Assembly: GCA_963702755.1 (NCBI GenBank)
Contig: CAVPDZ010000004.1
Span: 124,001-188,000 of the forward strand
Length of the DNA: 64,000 nt
Direction: 5' to 3'
Source of the DNA: JAJPKK01 sp963702755
Lineage (GTDB): Bacteria > Pseudomonadota > Alphaproteobacteria > Rhizobiales > Xanthobacteraceae
Under the pieces are notes generated by a model. It made no database searches. It worked only from the letters and a program-made list of their open reading frames with translations, and was not told the origin of the DNA. This document shows, piece after piece, positions 8,488 to 16,543 of this stretch. Positions within the stretch are counted from its first letter, which is position 1, and each line of letters begins with the position of its first letter. The position numbers and the translations under genes are program-made.

Positions 8488-9464
8488 TCGATGACCTCGT
8501 CGGCGAGGGCTAAGAGGGTCGGTGGAATAACGAGGCCAAGCAATCTTGCGGTCTTCAGATTGATTGCTAACTCAATCCTCATTGATTGCTGCACCGGCAG
8601 GTCACTAGGTTTTTGGCCCTTCAGGATGCGGCCCGCATAGGTGCCGACCAAGCGGTACGCATCAGCAAAACTCGTTCCGTAACTTATGAGACCACCAGCC
8701 TCGACCATCTCCCGCGTGTGGAAGATTACGGGTATGCCGTGGAGCTTCGCCAGTTCGGCAAGTTGTTCGCGTTGGACGAAATAAAGCACATCCAAATCAA
8801 CCTGGATTGCGCAAATCCGCTGATCGCTGAAGAAAACAAAGGCACTCCGAATCTCATCGGCGTTGCTTGCATTTCGAACCACCATTTGTAGGTTCAGAGT
8901 CCGAGCAGCATTCTCGGCCTCCCGGACTTGACCTGCGGTTTGTGGGCTGCGCGGGTTTGCGAGATACCCAATCGATGTTGCGCTCGGGACAAGCGAGTGG
9001 AGCAGTTCAAGCCTTTTTGCCGTAACTTCCTGGCCGAGAAAGGTGACCCCGGTCAGATTTCCGGATGGATGGCTCAGGCCTCCAACCAAGCCAAGGAGCA
9101 CAGGATCGCTACCGGTTTCGAAAACAATAGGGATTGTATCGGTAGCCGATTTGGCGGCGACTGCCGCCGCAGTGCCGCCGAGCGTGGCGATGACTGATAC
9201 GCGATGTTTCACCAAATCCGCCGCCAGATCAGGCAGCCGCTCAAACCTCGTATCTGCAAAGCGGTACAAAATTTCGACTTCTCTCCCCTCGTTAAGCCCC
9301 TCCTCACGTAGGCCGCTTCGAAAGGCATCAAAGAGGTGCCGCTGTCCGCCTTCTGTCCCACCACTAAGAAGCCCAATCACCGGCAGAGCCGACTGCTGCG
9401 CCCTCGCCACCAGCGGCGAAGCGGCAGCGCTCCCAACCCCCGCGATGAAGGCACGCCGGTTCAT
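8484..9464 (-). CDS. ABC transporter substrate-binding protein (ABC_sub_bind, COG2984), array copy 2, intact
   Basis: This is the only uninterrupted member of the tandem array (326 residues). It has a Tat-type leader with NRRAFIAGVGSAAASPLVARAQQ, then the two-domain type I periplasmic binding fold: LPVIGLLSGGT, YRFADTRFERLPDLAADLV, TDTIPIVFETGSDPVLLGLV, HPSGNLTGVTFL, a central lysine-rich helix, VEAGGLISYGTSFADAYRLVGTYAGRILKG and the C-terminal LALADEVIE. The first ATG overlaps the stop of copy 1 and its own stop overlaps the start of copy 3. The ligand is unknown. Such orphan proteins are multiplied in Bradyrhizobium-type genomes. Confidence 0.85.
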   Translation of the reverse strand: MNRRAFIAGVGSAAASPLVARAQQSALPVIGLLSGGTEGGQRHLFDAFRSGLREEGLNEGREVEILYRFADTRFERLPDLAADLVKHRVSVIATLGGTAAAVAAKSATDTIPIVFETGSDPVLLGLVGGLSHPSGNLTGVTFLGQEVTAKRLELLHSLVPSATSIGYLANPRSPQTAGQVREAENAARTLNLQMVVRNASNADEIRSAFVFFSDQRICAIQVDLDVLYFVQREQLAELAKLHGIPVIFHTREMVEAGGLISYGTSFADAYRLVGTYAGRILKGQKPSDLPVQQSMRIELAINLKTARLLGLVIPPTLLALADEVIE

Positions 9465-10438
9465 TCGATCAGCTCGTCAGCGCGGATGAGGAGGATGGGC
9501 GGAACGTCGAGGCCAAGCGTCTTCGCGGTCTTCATGTTGATGACCAACTCGAAGAGCGTCGGCTGCTCCACCGGTAGATCGGCCGGCTTGGCGCCCTTGA
9601 GAATGTGCCCGACATAACGACCGCTGAGGCGAAAGGCGGCCACGAAGTTGGCGCCGTAGCTCATCAGGCCGCCGTCCAGAACGTATGCGCGGTCCTGATA
9701 GATCGCGGGGATATTGTGGCGGGCCGCGAGCGCCACAAGTTCATCACGATGGCTGTCGAAGAGCACACTCGCGCCGACGACGAGCGCTCCGACGTGACGG
9801 TCCACAAAGGTCGCAAAGGCAGACTTGAAATCGCGATCGCTGCGAACTTCAGCGACAATAACTTGACGCCCGATCGTACTCGCCACTGCAAGCAAGCTGC
9901 GCAATATTTCCGGCGTGCGGGGCACTCGCGGATCGTAAAGATGGCCGACCGTTACTACTTGAGGGACCAGGTCGCGCATGAAATCGAGCCGCTTTGGTAC
10001 GAGCTCCTCCGTGCGGAAAGCGATTCCGGTGACGTTGCCTCCCGGCCGGTCCAACCCGGCGACGAGGCCATCCGCCACCGGATCGCCACCGGATAGGAAG
10101 ACGATTGGTATGGTCGAGGTGGCAGCCTTTGCTGCCCGTCCCGGAAGGCCGCTGCCGCTCGCGGCGATCACGGCCACTTGACGGCGGACCAGATCGGCCG
10201 CCAGTTCCGGCAACCGATCGGGTTGATTGTCCGCCTAGCGGTACTCGATTGCCACGTTTTAACTCTCAACGTAGCCGAATTGTTTCAGGCCCTCGCGGAA
10301 GCCGGGCAGGACATACGAAAACCCGGTAGACGAGCCGAGGTGCAGGAATCCGATCGCAGGCATCGCTTGCTGACCAGCCGCTGCGAACGGCCACGCCGCC
10401 GCGCTGCCGACCCCCGCAATGAAATCGCGCCGCCTCAT
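9461..10438 (-). pseudogene. ABC_sub_bind family protein with two premature stops, array copy 1
   Basis: This is the first gene of the array in the direction of transcription. The 326-codon frame is continuous except for TAA at codon 60 (10259-10261) and TAG at codon 68 (10235-10237). In context (GYVES-stop-NVAIEYR-stop-ADNQ) these replace a Gln-like and a Trp codon (CAA to TAA, TGG to TAG), both single transitions. The leader MRRRDFIAGVGSAAAWPFAAAGQQ and the C-terminus LLIRADELIE are intact. Because the defects are substitutions, indel sequencing error does not explain them. Confidence 0.8.
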
Positions 10439-10743
10439 GGCCTGATCCCTGTGCCGGTTCGATGCCTCTCTTAGATGGGCCTCGGGTCTTAGATAGAATT
10501 CGGCTCTCAGATAGACTTCGGCATTCGCCCCGAGGCGCTCGCAATTGAGCCGCCTACGCCGCCGACATCGTCAGTTGATTTTTGAATGCTCGCCCGCCGA
10601 AGGCACTTGCGCTGCCTTTAAAATTCACAGGACCACGGCAGGTCCCGCCGGCAGCTCTGTCGGCATGGTACCAGTTTGATCTTGCGATTGGATAGGGCTT
10701 TGACGGCCGGCCAAGTGACCGTGGCAGGTCGTACTGGTCGACC
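10439..10743. other. Intergenic region between the array and the ATP synthase operon
   Basis: I see no gene here. The region holds the presumed promoter of the substrate-binding array (transcribed leftward), a threefold 18-bp repeat next to the array start and, near 10743, the end of atpF. No clear terminator hairpin was found for atpF. Confidence 0.5.
10468..10521. repeat. Three imperfect tandem copies of an 18-bp unit
   Basis: Units of the form ctYagatRgRYYtcggS follow each other directly: ctcttagatgggcctcggg, tcttagatagaattcggc, tctcagatagacttcggc. They lie upstream of array copy 1 and could be a decayed regulatory repeat or simple slippage. Confidence 0.55.
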
Positions 10744-11238
10744 TCAATTCAGCTTCGCCTTGAGGTCGCTGATGCCTTTGGCGATGAGGGCGTCGGCGGC
10801 GGCGCCGCGCGTCGTGTCGGAGAGCACTTTTTCGGCGGCGGTGACGGCGGCGTCGGCGGCGGCGGCGCGGACCTCGGCGAGGGCGTGGGCCTCGGCCTGG
10901 GCGATGCGCGTTTCCGCCATCTTGGTGCGCCGGGTCACGAACTCCTCGGCCTTGGTCTTCGCCTCGGCGGCAAGGCGCTCGGCTTCCTCGCGGGCGCTGA
11001 CGATGATCGCCGCCGCCTCGGCCTCGGCTTCCTTCTGCTTTTGCTTGTACTGCGCCAGCACCGCCTCGGCTTCCTTGCGCAGCCGCGCCGCCTCGTCGAG
11101 CTCGGCCTGGATGCGGCTGCTGCGGTCGTCGAGCGACTTGGTGATGAGGTGCGGGACGCCGAATTTCACCAGCACGCCGAGGAAGATCACGAACGCGATC
11201 GCAACCCAGGTCTCCGGCTCGTTGATCAACTCGACCAT
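10744..11238 (-). CDS. atpF: F-type ATP synthase subunit b
   Basis: A 164-residue stator subunit: one N-terminal membrane helix (ETWVAIAFVIFLGVLVKFGV), then a long charged coiled coil (about residues 30-140) rich in Ala, Glu, Lys and Arg, ending in a short amphipathic segment. It is the last gene of atpI-B-E-F'-F and starts eight bases after F'. Subunit b forms the peripheral stalk with b' and contacts the delta subunit of F1. F1 genes are elsewhere, as usual in this order. Confidence 0.92.
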   Translation of the reverse strand: MVELINEPETWVAIAFVIFLGVLVKFGVPHLITKSLDDRSSRIQAELDEAARLRKEAEAVLAQYKQKQKEAEAEAAAIIVSAREEAERLAAEAKTKAEEFVTRRTKMAETRIAQAEAHALAEVRAAAADAAVTAAEKVLSDTTRGAAADALIAKGISDLKAKLN

Positions 11239-11246
11239 CGCGGACC

Positions 11247-11792
11247 TCAGTGCTTGATCGCGGCGTCGACCGCAGACGCTACCGCGGTCTCCGCCGGCGC
11301 TTTGCCGGTGAGCCGCGTCACGATGGCGGTCGCGGCCTCGTGCGCGATGCCGCGCACGTTCGACATCGCTCTCGTTTTCGTCGCGGCGATCGCCTTCTCC
11401 GCCTCGGCAAGCCGCGCGTGAAGCGCGCCCTCCAGCGTCTTGCGCTCGGCGTCGGCCGCGGCCACGAGCTTGGCGCGGGTCTCCGCCGCAAGCGCCTGGG
11501 CGCGAGAGCGGGCCTCCGCCAAGTCTTTTTCGTAACTCGCGATCGCCGCGTCGGCCGCATCTTTCATGCGCGCGGCCTCACCGAGATCGCCGGAGATGCG
11601 GCCACGCCGGTCGGCGATGATCGAGCCGACCCGCGGCAACGCGAGCTTCGCGGCGATCACATAGAGCGCAACGAAGAAGATCGCGAGCCACAGGAGCTGC
11701 GAGGGAAACGTGTGCTTGTCGAACGGCGGAAATCCTCCGCCGTGCTCGGAAGGAGGCGTCGCCTCCGTCATGGTGGTGTGGGTTTCGGCCAT
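11247..11792 (-). CDS. atpG: F-type ATP synthase subunit b'
   Basis: A 181-residue second peripheral stalk subunit, typical of phototrophs and alphaproteobacteria. About 28 polar residues precede the membrane helix (SQLLWLAIFFVALYVIAAKLALP), followed by the b'-type turn RVGSIIADRRGRISGDLGEA and an alanine-rich coiled coil to residue 150. It lies between atpE and atpF. The symbol atpG is used for b' in many of these genomes; atpF' is the alternative. Confidence 0.92.
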   Translation of the reverse strand: MAETHTTMTEATPPSEHGGGFPPFDKHTFPSQLLWLAIFFVALYVIAAKLALPRVGSIIADRRGRISGDLGEAARMKDAADAAIASYEKDLAEARSRAQALAAETRAKLVAAADAERKTLEGALHARLAEAEKAIAATKTRAMSNVRGIAHEAATAIVTRLTGKAPAETAVASAVDAAIKH

Positions 11793-11825
11793 GGCCGGCC
11801 AAACTCCCAGCGTTAGGTTTGCGCC

Positions 11826-12053
11826 TTAGAGCGCGAACAGCAACAACAGCGCGATCAGCAGCGAGAAGATGCCGAGCGCTTCGGTCACGGCGAAGCCGAA
11901 GATCAGGTTGCCGAACTGGCCCTGAGCGGCGGACGGATTGCGCAGCGCCGCGGCGAGGTAGCTGCCGAAGATGGTACCGACGCCGACGCCGGCGCCGCCC
12001 ATGCCGATGCAGGCAATGCCGGCGCCGATGTATTTGGCGGCCATTGGATCCAT
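11826..12053 (-). CDS. atpE: F-type ATP synthase subunit c
   Basis: A 75-residue proteolipid with two hydrophobic hairpin helices: a glycine-rich helix 1 (GAGIACIGMGGAGVGVGTIFG), the polar loop RNPSAAQGQ, and helix 2 with the proton-carrying glutamate E58 in AVTEALGIF. The start MDPMAAKYIGAG is chosen because it gives normal c-subunit length; longer upstream frames read through the atpB-atpE spacer. The 8-15 copy c-ring drives rotation. Confidence 0.95.
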   Translation of the reverse strand: MDPMAAKYIGAGIACIGMGGAGVGVGTIFGSYLAAALRNPSAAQGQFGNLIFGFAVTEALGIFSLLIALLLLFAL

Positions 12054-12091
12054 GATGAAACTCCTTGTTCGATGGGAGATTAAGAGGGCCG

Positions 12092-12841
12092 TCAATGGCC
12101 CGGGTGAATGGCGTCGTTGAGATAGATGCAGGTGAGGATCGCGAACACGTAAGCCTGCAGGAACGCGACCAGGAGTTCGAGCGCGGTGAGCGCCACGGTC
12201 ATCGCCAGCGGCAGCGTCGCGCCGAGCCATCCGGCGATGCCGAAGCCGCCCAGCATGGTGACGAAGCCGGCGAAGACCTTGAGCGTGATGTGCCCCGCCA
12301 GCATGTTGGCGAACAACCGCACGCTATGGGAGATCGGGCGCGACAGGAACGACAGCACCTCGATGAACACGATCAGCGGCAGGATGTAGACCGGCACGCC
12401 CTTGGGCACGAACAGATTGAAGAAGTGCAGGCCGTTCCGCCAGAAGCCGTAGATCAGCACGGTGAAGAACACCAACAGCGACAGCGCGGCCGTGACGATG
12501 ATGTGGCTCGTGACCGTGAAGTTGTACGGGATGAGCCCGACCATGTTCGAGACGAGAATGAACATGAAGAGCGAGAACACCAGCGGGAAGAACCGCATGC
12601 CCTCTTCGCCGATGATGTTGCGTATGGTGTCGGCGACGAATTCGTAGGACATCTCCGCGACTGATTGGATCCGCGTCGGCACGATGCGACGGCCGGAGGT
12701 CGCGCCCAGCATCAACAGCGCGGTGATGCCGACGGCAACGCCCATGTAGATCGCGGAATTGGTGATGGCGAACTCGACGCCCCCGATCTTGCCAAGCGGA
12801 ACAAGGTTGACGACTTGGAATTGATGGATCGGATCGGCCAT
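12092..12841 (-). CDS. atpB: F-type ATP synthase subunit a
   Basis: A 249-residue inner-membrane protein with five to six transmembrane helices. The proton-channel signature SHSVRLFANMLAGHITLKV holds the essential arginine, and the last helix has LELLVAFLQAYVFAILTCIYL. The N-terminus HQFQVVNLVPLGKIGG is typical of alphaproteobacterial subunit a. It follows atpI and precedes atpE in the Fo operon. Subunit a provides the two half-channels next to the c-ring. Confidence 0.95.
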   Translation of the reverse strand: MADPIHQFQVVNLVPLGKIGGVEFAITNSAIYMGVAVGITALLMLGATSGRRIVPTRIQSVAEMSYEFVADTIRNIIGEEGMRFFPLVFSLFMFILVSNMVGLIPYNFTVTSHIIVTAALSLLVFFTVLIYGFWRNGLHFFNLFVPKGVPVYILPLIVFIEVLSFLSRPISHSVRLFANMLAGHITLKVFAGFVTMLGGFGIAGWLGATLPLAMTVALTALELLVAFLQAYVFAILTCIYLNDAIHPGH

Positions 12842-12886
12842 TGCCGCAGCAGTCCTTAGTTCACCTTGCCGGCGCAGGCGCGCCGT

Positions 12887-13234
12887 TTACTCGTCCAATT
12901 TGCGCTCCGGGACAATGCCCGCGCCGCGCATCACATTGAGCACGCCGGCGGCAAAACCCAGCAACACGAACACGATCAGCCCCCAGGGCGTGATCCCAAG
13001 GAACCGATCGAGGGCCCAGCCGATGACCGCACCGACCAGAACCCCGGCCACGAGCTCCGATGACAGCCGAAACCCGCGGGCAAACCCCGAAGCGTCGGCG
13101 ACCGGCCGACTGCGATCGGGAACCTCAACCGGCCGTTCGCGGTCGAGTTCGATCGCCGAGACGCCGGAGCCTCGCTGAGAGAGCAGCCTCTTCGGAAGAC
13201 CGATTTGGCGGACCACTGTCGTTTGGCGCGTCAT
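12887..13234 (-). CDS. atpI: AtpI/AtpZ-like Fo assembly protein
   Basis: A 115-residue protein with a polar N-terminus of about 50 residues, then two hydrophobic helices (LVAGVLVGAVIGWALDRFLG and GLIVFVLLGFAAGVLNVMR). This is the AtpI/AtpZ pattern, including the GWALDRFLGITPWGLIVFVLLGFAAG signature. It heads the operon and is thought to help c-ring assembly or Mg2+ supply. A good sigma-70 type promoter lies 66 bases upstream. Confidence 0.85.
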   Translation of the reverse strand: MTRQTTVVRQIGLPKRLLSQRGSGVSAIELDRERPVEVPDRSRPVADASGFARGFRLSSELVAGVLVGAVIGWALDRFLGITPWGLIVFVLLGFAAGVLNVMRGAGIVPERKLDE

Positions 13235-13549
13235 TGGCCATCGTCATGCCACTCGCGCGCCATGATGATCCGTGTCGCCGCCCCCTCGAGGCCGCGCGGA
13301 CCATACTGACTGGGTTTCCCATAGTCAAGAATCTGTGCAAATGCGGTAACGACTTGTATGGAAATGGAAATTTGCATGTTTCCCGAGCTTCGCCGATGGT
13401 CTTGTGACGCTGCAACAGCGGATCATTTGCGTCCGTATCAAACGCCGTCACGAAGATTATCGCCGCAAAGCCGCCGCCGGAACATGCTCGAATGACTGCA
13501 AATTTCGCGACAGGTTTCGCGACACCGGAACTCGACAAGGGGAACATCC
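13235..13549. other. Divergent intergenic region upstream of the atp operon
   Basis: No gene is supported here. The left part carries the promoter of the atp operon (minus strand). The right part precedes the secreted protein gene, with an AAGGGGAAC ribosome-binding site at 13538-13546 before its ATG. Confidence 0.5.
13300..13328 (-). promoter_or_regulatory. Sigma-70-like promoter of the atp operon
   Basis: On the minus strand TTGACT (13323-13328) and TATGGT (13300-13305) are separated by exactly 17 bases. This is the best match to a housekeeping promoter seen in the window, 66 bases upstream of the atpI start. The transcription start is not proven. Confidence 0.6.
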
Positions 13550-14051
13550 ATGTACCGCCGTCTTTGCGTCATCGCCATCCTTGCTTGCGGTGCGCCGTTG
13601 GCGGCGACGGCGCAGGAGCAGGTCCCGCCGGGTTCCACACCAAATTCCCCGGCAACTCAGGAGCAGGGCCGCGAGCAATCGCCGGCGGAACTCGCTGATC
13701 CGCGCTTCGTGATGCACCGTCTCAACGACGGCTATCTGCGCCTCGACAAGCGGAGCGGCGAGGTGGCGATGTGCAGCCAACACGCCGCCGGCTGGGCCTG
13801 CAGCCTGGTGCCGGATGAACGCGCCGCCGTCGACGGCGAGATCGCGCGGCTGCAAAAGGAGAATGCGTTGTTGAAGAGCGCGCTCCTGGAGCGCGGGTTG
13901 CCGCTGCCGGGCGGCGTCGGCCCGAACGCCAAGGCGCGCCTCGCCGGAGGATGCCGAGATCGACCGCGTCATGGGCGTGATGGAAAAGATCTGGCGGCGC
14001 CTCGTCGACATGATGGCCGACATTCAACGCGACATGCGCAAGAAGGGCTGA
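13550..14051 (+). CDS. Secreted hypothetical protein with coiled C-terminus (one frameshift)
   Basis: The ATG follows a good ribosome-binding site. Residues 1-22 are a signal peptide (MYRRLCVIAILACGAPLAATAQ). The mature part has LNDGYLRLDKRSGEVAMCSQHAAGWACSLVPDER, with two cysteines, then a helical EIARLQKENALLKSALLERG segment. Near 13945 a one-base insertion diverts the frame. The correct continuation, EDAEIDRVMGVMEKIWRRLVDMMADIQRDMRKKG, ends at 14051 and matches the helical character. Similar proteins occur in Bradyrhizobium-like genomes. The function is unknown; it is probably periplasmic. Confidence 0.65.
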
Positions 14052-14076
14052 GACGAAGGGCTGAGCTGGAGTCATC

Positions 14077-14559
14077 GTGGAACGCCTCGCGACCGCAACG
14101 ACACGCCTGTCCGCCGTCACGCGCACCGCGCCCGAGGTGATTGCCGCCGCGACGCTGACGGTCGAAACCACGGGCGAGGGATTTTTCGAGATCACGCGCG
14201 AGGCCGCGGATTTCCTGGCGCAAGCCGGCGCCGGCGACGGCATCCTCCTGCTGTTCATGCGCCACACCTCGGCCTCACTGACGATCCAAGAGAATGCCGA
14301 TCCGGATGTGCGCACCGATCTGCGCACGGCACTGCGCAATCTCGCTCCGGAAGATGCGCCCTGGGTCCACGACACCGAGGGCCCCGACGATATGCCGGCT
14401 CACGTCAAGGCGATGTTGACCGGTGTTTCGCTGCACATCCCGGTGAAGGCCGGCGCTCTGGCGCTCGGCACGTGGCAAGGCATTTACGTCGCCGAGCACC
14501 GCAGGCGGCCGCACTGCCGCGAGATCGTGCTGCAGTTTCTCGGCAGCGCGCGGCCGTGA
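14077..14559 (+). CDS. yjbQ: YjbQ/UPF0047 family protein (secondary thiamine-phosphate synthase-like)
   Basis: A 160-residue protein from a GTG start with CTGGAG upstream. The UPF0047 signature is complete: GFFEITREAADFL, LLLFMRHTSASLTIQENADPDVRTDL, the WVHDTEGPDDMPAHVKAML active-site region with clustered His/Asp, and GTWQGIYVAEHR near the end. The E. coli homologue has weak thiamine-phosphate synthase activity; the physiological role is unclear. It is cytosolic. It follows the secreted protein with only 25 bases between. Confidence 0.9.
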   Translation: MERLATATTRLSAVTRTAPEVIAAATLTVETTGEGFFEITREAADFLAQAGAGDGILLLFMRHTSASLTIQENADPDVRTDLRTALRNLAPEDAPWVHDTEGPDDMPAHVKAMLTGVSLHIPVKAGALALGTWQGIYVAEHRRRPHCREIVLQFLGSARP

Positions 14560-14563
14560 CCGC

Positions 14564-14842
14564 CTATTGGCGATGAATGGCGATGACGGCGCGCGTCAGC
14601 ATGACCAGCAGGATCGGGAACGTCAGCAGGCAGCCTAGCGCCACGAGGTAGGGGGTGAGCGGCATGTCCACGTAGGGCACGGTGATGGCACCGAGCCTGC
14701 GATCAAACACGGTGATGGCAAAGAAGTAGACAAGCCATACCGGCAGCATCACCAGGACCGTTCGCCGCAAGGCGCCGAGGAGTTGCTGCTGCTCCGCCGT
14801 GATCGCCGCGACCTGGCGGCGTTTGCTTTTGTTGTTGATCAT
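14564..14842 (-). CDS. Small two-helix membrane protein (DUF4212/DUF485-like pattern)
   Basis: A 92-residue protein converging with yjbQ. A basic N-terminus is followed by two hydrophobic helices (TVLVMLPVWLVYFFAITVF and LVALGCLLTFPILLVMLTRAVI) with an FDRRLGAI loop between. The size and layout resemble small subunits that accompany sodium:solute symporters (DUF4212) or DUF485 proteins, but no symporter gene is adjacent. An AAAGG element precedes the ATG. The assignment is tentative. Confidence 0.6.
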   Translation of the reverse strand: MINNKSKRRQVAAITAEQQQLLGALRRTVLVMLPVWLVYFFAITVFDRRLGAITVPYVDMPLTPYLVALGCLLTFPILLVMLTRAVIAIHRQ

Positions 14843-14950
14843 GGTTGGCCTTTCCGTCGTTTCTTGTCGGGGTCGTTTGTCGGTTCACGCATCTCCTTCG
14901 CCGCGGCGCTGCCGAACACAACGTCGGCGCGGCGCTACCCGGTTGACCTC

Positions 14951-15112
14951 TTCTCCCTCTCCCCTCGTGGGAGAGGGTCGGGGTGAGGGGGCGTGCCACG
15001 TGACGAGAACTGAGTTTGTGGCACGCCCCCTCACCCGTTCCCCCACCCTACCCTCCCCCGCTTGCGGGGGAGGGTAGGGTGGGGGAACGACCTCTCCCGC
15101 AAGGGGAGAGGT
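14951..15112. repeat. Composite palindromic intergenic repeat
   Basis: Four nested palindromes lie in about 160 bases: a ctctccc...gggagag hairpin near 14951-14976; a 17-bp perfect inverted repeat (14983-14999 with 15018-15034); a 54-bp perfect hairpin with a two-base centre (15036-15089); and a cctctccc...gggagagg hairpin (15091-15111). No coding frame is supported. Such GC-rich mosaics are common between genes in Bradyrhizobium-like genomes. Confidence 0.8.
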
Positions 15113-15428
15113 GAAAGGACGCTGGCACATGCGATTGCCCACTTACATTGCGGATTGCCTTGCAGAGGGCGTGCCACTTTTCGCTATGCAGTGGCAGGTT
15201 GCATGCCCACCGGGTTCGCACTATCCATACTGTGCTCTCGGGGACACACCTCGGTCAGGCGTAATTTCCACGGGCGCGGCCGGATGATTCGACGACCGAA
15301 CGGGGCGGTCACCCGACGTCGATCCGGCGCCACTTGCCGGTGCCACTCGCATCGGCAGTAGGGCGGTCAGAAAGTAATCACGCCAGGGGCGCGCGCCCCC
15401 CGGCGGCCGACCCGCAGGGACTCAAGCC
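15113..15428. other. Intergenic region upstream of the NarL-type regulator
   Basis: No coding region, strong terminator or known regulatory motif was recognised between the repeat mosaic and the response regulator start. Confidence 0.4.
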
Positions 15429-16103
15429 GTGAGTGGCTCGACGTATCGCCTGGTGATCGCGGACGATCACCCCTTATTCCGCGGCGCGCTGCGCGAGGCG
15501 GTGGCCGGGCTGTTCGATGCCTCGGCCATTGCCGAAGCGGGATCGTTCGAGGACATGTCGAAGCTGCTCGATCGCAACAGCGACGTCGACCTCGTGCTGC
15601 TCGACCTCGCGATGCCGGGCGTCCGCGGCTTCTCCGGCCTGATGTACATGCGCGCGCAATTCCCCAGCGTGCCGGTGGTGATCGTCTCGGGCAACGACGA
15701 CCCGGCGGTGATCCGCCGCTGCATGGACTTCGGCGCGTCGGGATTCATCCCGAAGACGCTCGCCGTCGCCGAGATCCGCAACGCGATCGAGAGCGTGCTG
15801 CGCGGCGGCATCTGGACGCCGCCGGACGTCGATCTGTCGGCCAAACCCGACGACGACACCGCCGCCATGCTGACGCGGCTCGCCTCGCTCACACCGCAGC
15901 AGGTGCGCGTGCTGATGATGCTGTCGGAAGGCTTGCTCAACAAGCAGATCGCCTACGAGCTTGGCGTCTCGGAGGCGACCGTCAAAGCTCACGTCTCCGC
16001 GATCCTGCAAAAGCTCGGCGTCGAGAGCCGCACCCAGGCGGTGATCGCGGCCTCCAAGATCGAGATCGGCCAATGGCCGCAAGGCGCGCCGATCGCCCAC
16101 TAG
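15429..16103 (+). CDS. LuxR/NarL-family response regulator
   Basis: A 224-residue protein from a GTG start. The receiver domain (about 5-125) has the acidic pair in IADDH, the phosphoacceptor Asp in DLVLLDLAMPG, the Thr/Ser in VIVSGND and the Lys in GFIPKT. The LuxR-type helix-turn-helix (about 150-212) reads LTPQQVRVLMMLSEGLLNKQIAYELGVSEATVKAHVSAILQKLGV. It should be a phosphorylation-controlled transcription factor. No partner kinase is adjacent, so its signal is unknown. Confidence 0.9.
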   Translation: MSGSTYRLVIADDHPLFRGALREAVAGLFDASAIAEAGSFEDMSKLLDRNSDVDLVLLDLAMPGVRGFSGLMYMRAQFPSVPVVIVSGNDDPAVIRRCMDFGASGFIPKTLAVAEIRNAIESVLRGGIWTPPDVDLSAKPDDDTAAMLTRLASLTPQQVRVLMMLSEGLLNKQIAYELGVSEATVKAHVSAILQKLGVESRTQAVIAASKIEIGQWPQGAPIAH

Positions 16104-16133
16104 CGCAGATTCCATTTGTCTTGAATCGCTTTC

Positions 16134-16230
16134 AGTCGTCATGGCCGGACTTGTTCCGGCCATCCACGTCTTGCTTGCCAAGCCGAAAGCGAGACGTGGA
16201 TGCCCGCGACAAGCGCGGGCATGACGACTG
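16134..16230. repeat. Mosaic REP-like element bounded by a 10-bp inverted repeat
   Basis: The element starts with cagtcgtcat and ends with atgacgactg. Inside are the palindromes ggccgga...tccggcc and tgcccgcg...cgcgggca, plus the inverted pair acgtct/agacgt. The same modules recur at 22498-22604 in a different arrangement, so this is a dispersed family of intergenic palindromes. Confidence 0.75.
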
Positions 16231-16291
16231 GAGGCGATTCCAACAAATCGAAATGCGCTCTAGTGATTCATCTCCAATGAGCAGTTTGATT

Positions 16292-16410
16292 CCGTCATCG
16301 TCCGGCTCGACCGGGCGATCCAGTAACCATCAGAGTTTGCTTGTGGCATGGCCAGTTCATTTTCCTCGGCTGGTGGTTACTGGATGTTCCGCTTTCGCGG
16401 AACATGACGG
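16292..16410. repeat. Pair of REP-like palindromes related to the GIY-YIG-flanking repeat
   Basis: The first unit (16292-16330, gtcatcgtccggctcgaccg... then gatccagtaacca) is a diverged copy of the left arm at 3096-3130. The second (about 16374-16410, ggttactggatgttccgc... then gaacatgac) is an opposite-facing relative. Here about 45 bases without an ORF lie between them, unlike the cassette at 3.1-3.4 kb. Confidence 0.7.
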
Positions 16411-16543
16411 CGAAAGACAATCGTTATCGCCGGAAGCAAAACACCAATGATCGCAGACGACCCGCAATGGGCTTCGCGTCGGCAGTGGTTGCGGCTATGG
16501 TGAGGCCGTCTCAACCCGTCGCATCACATCGAAATCCGCATCC

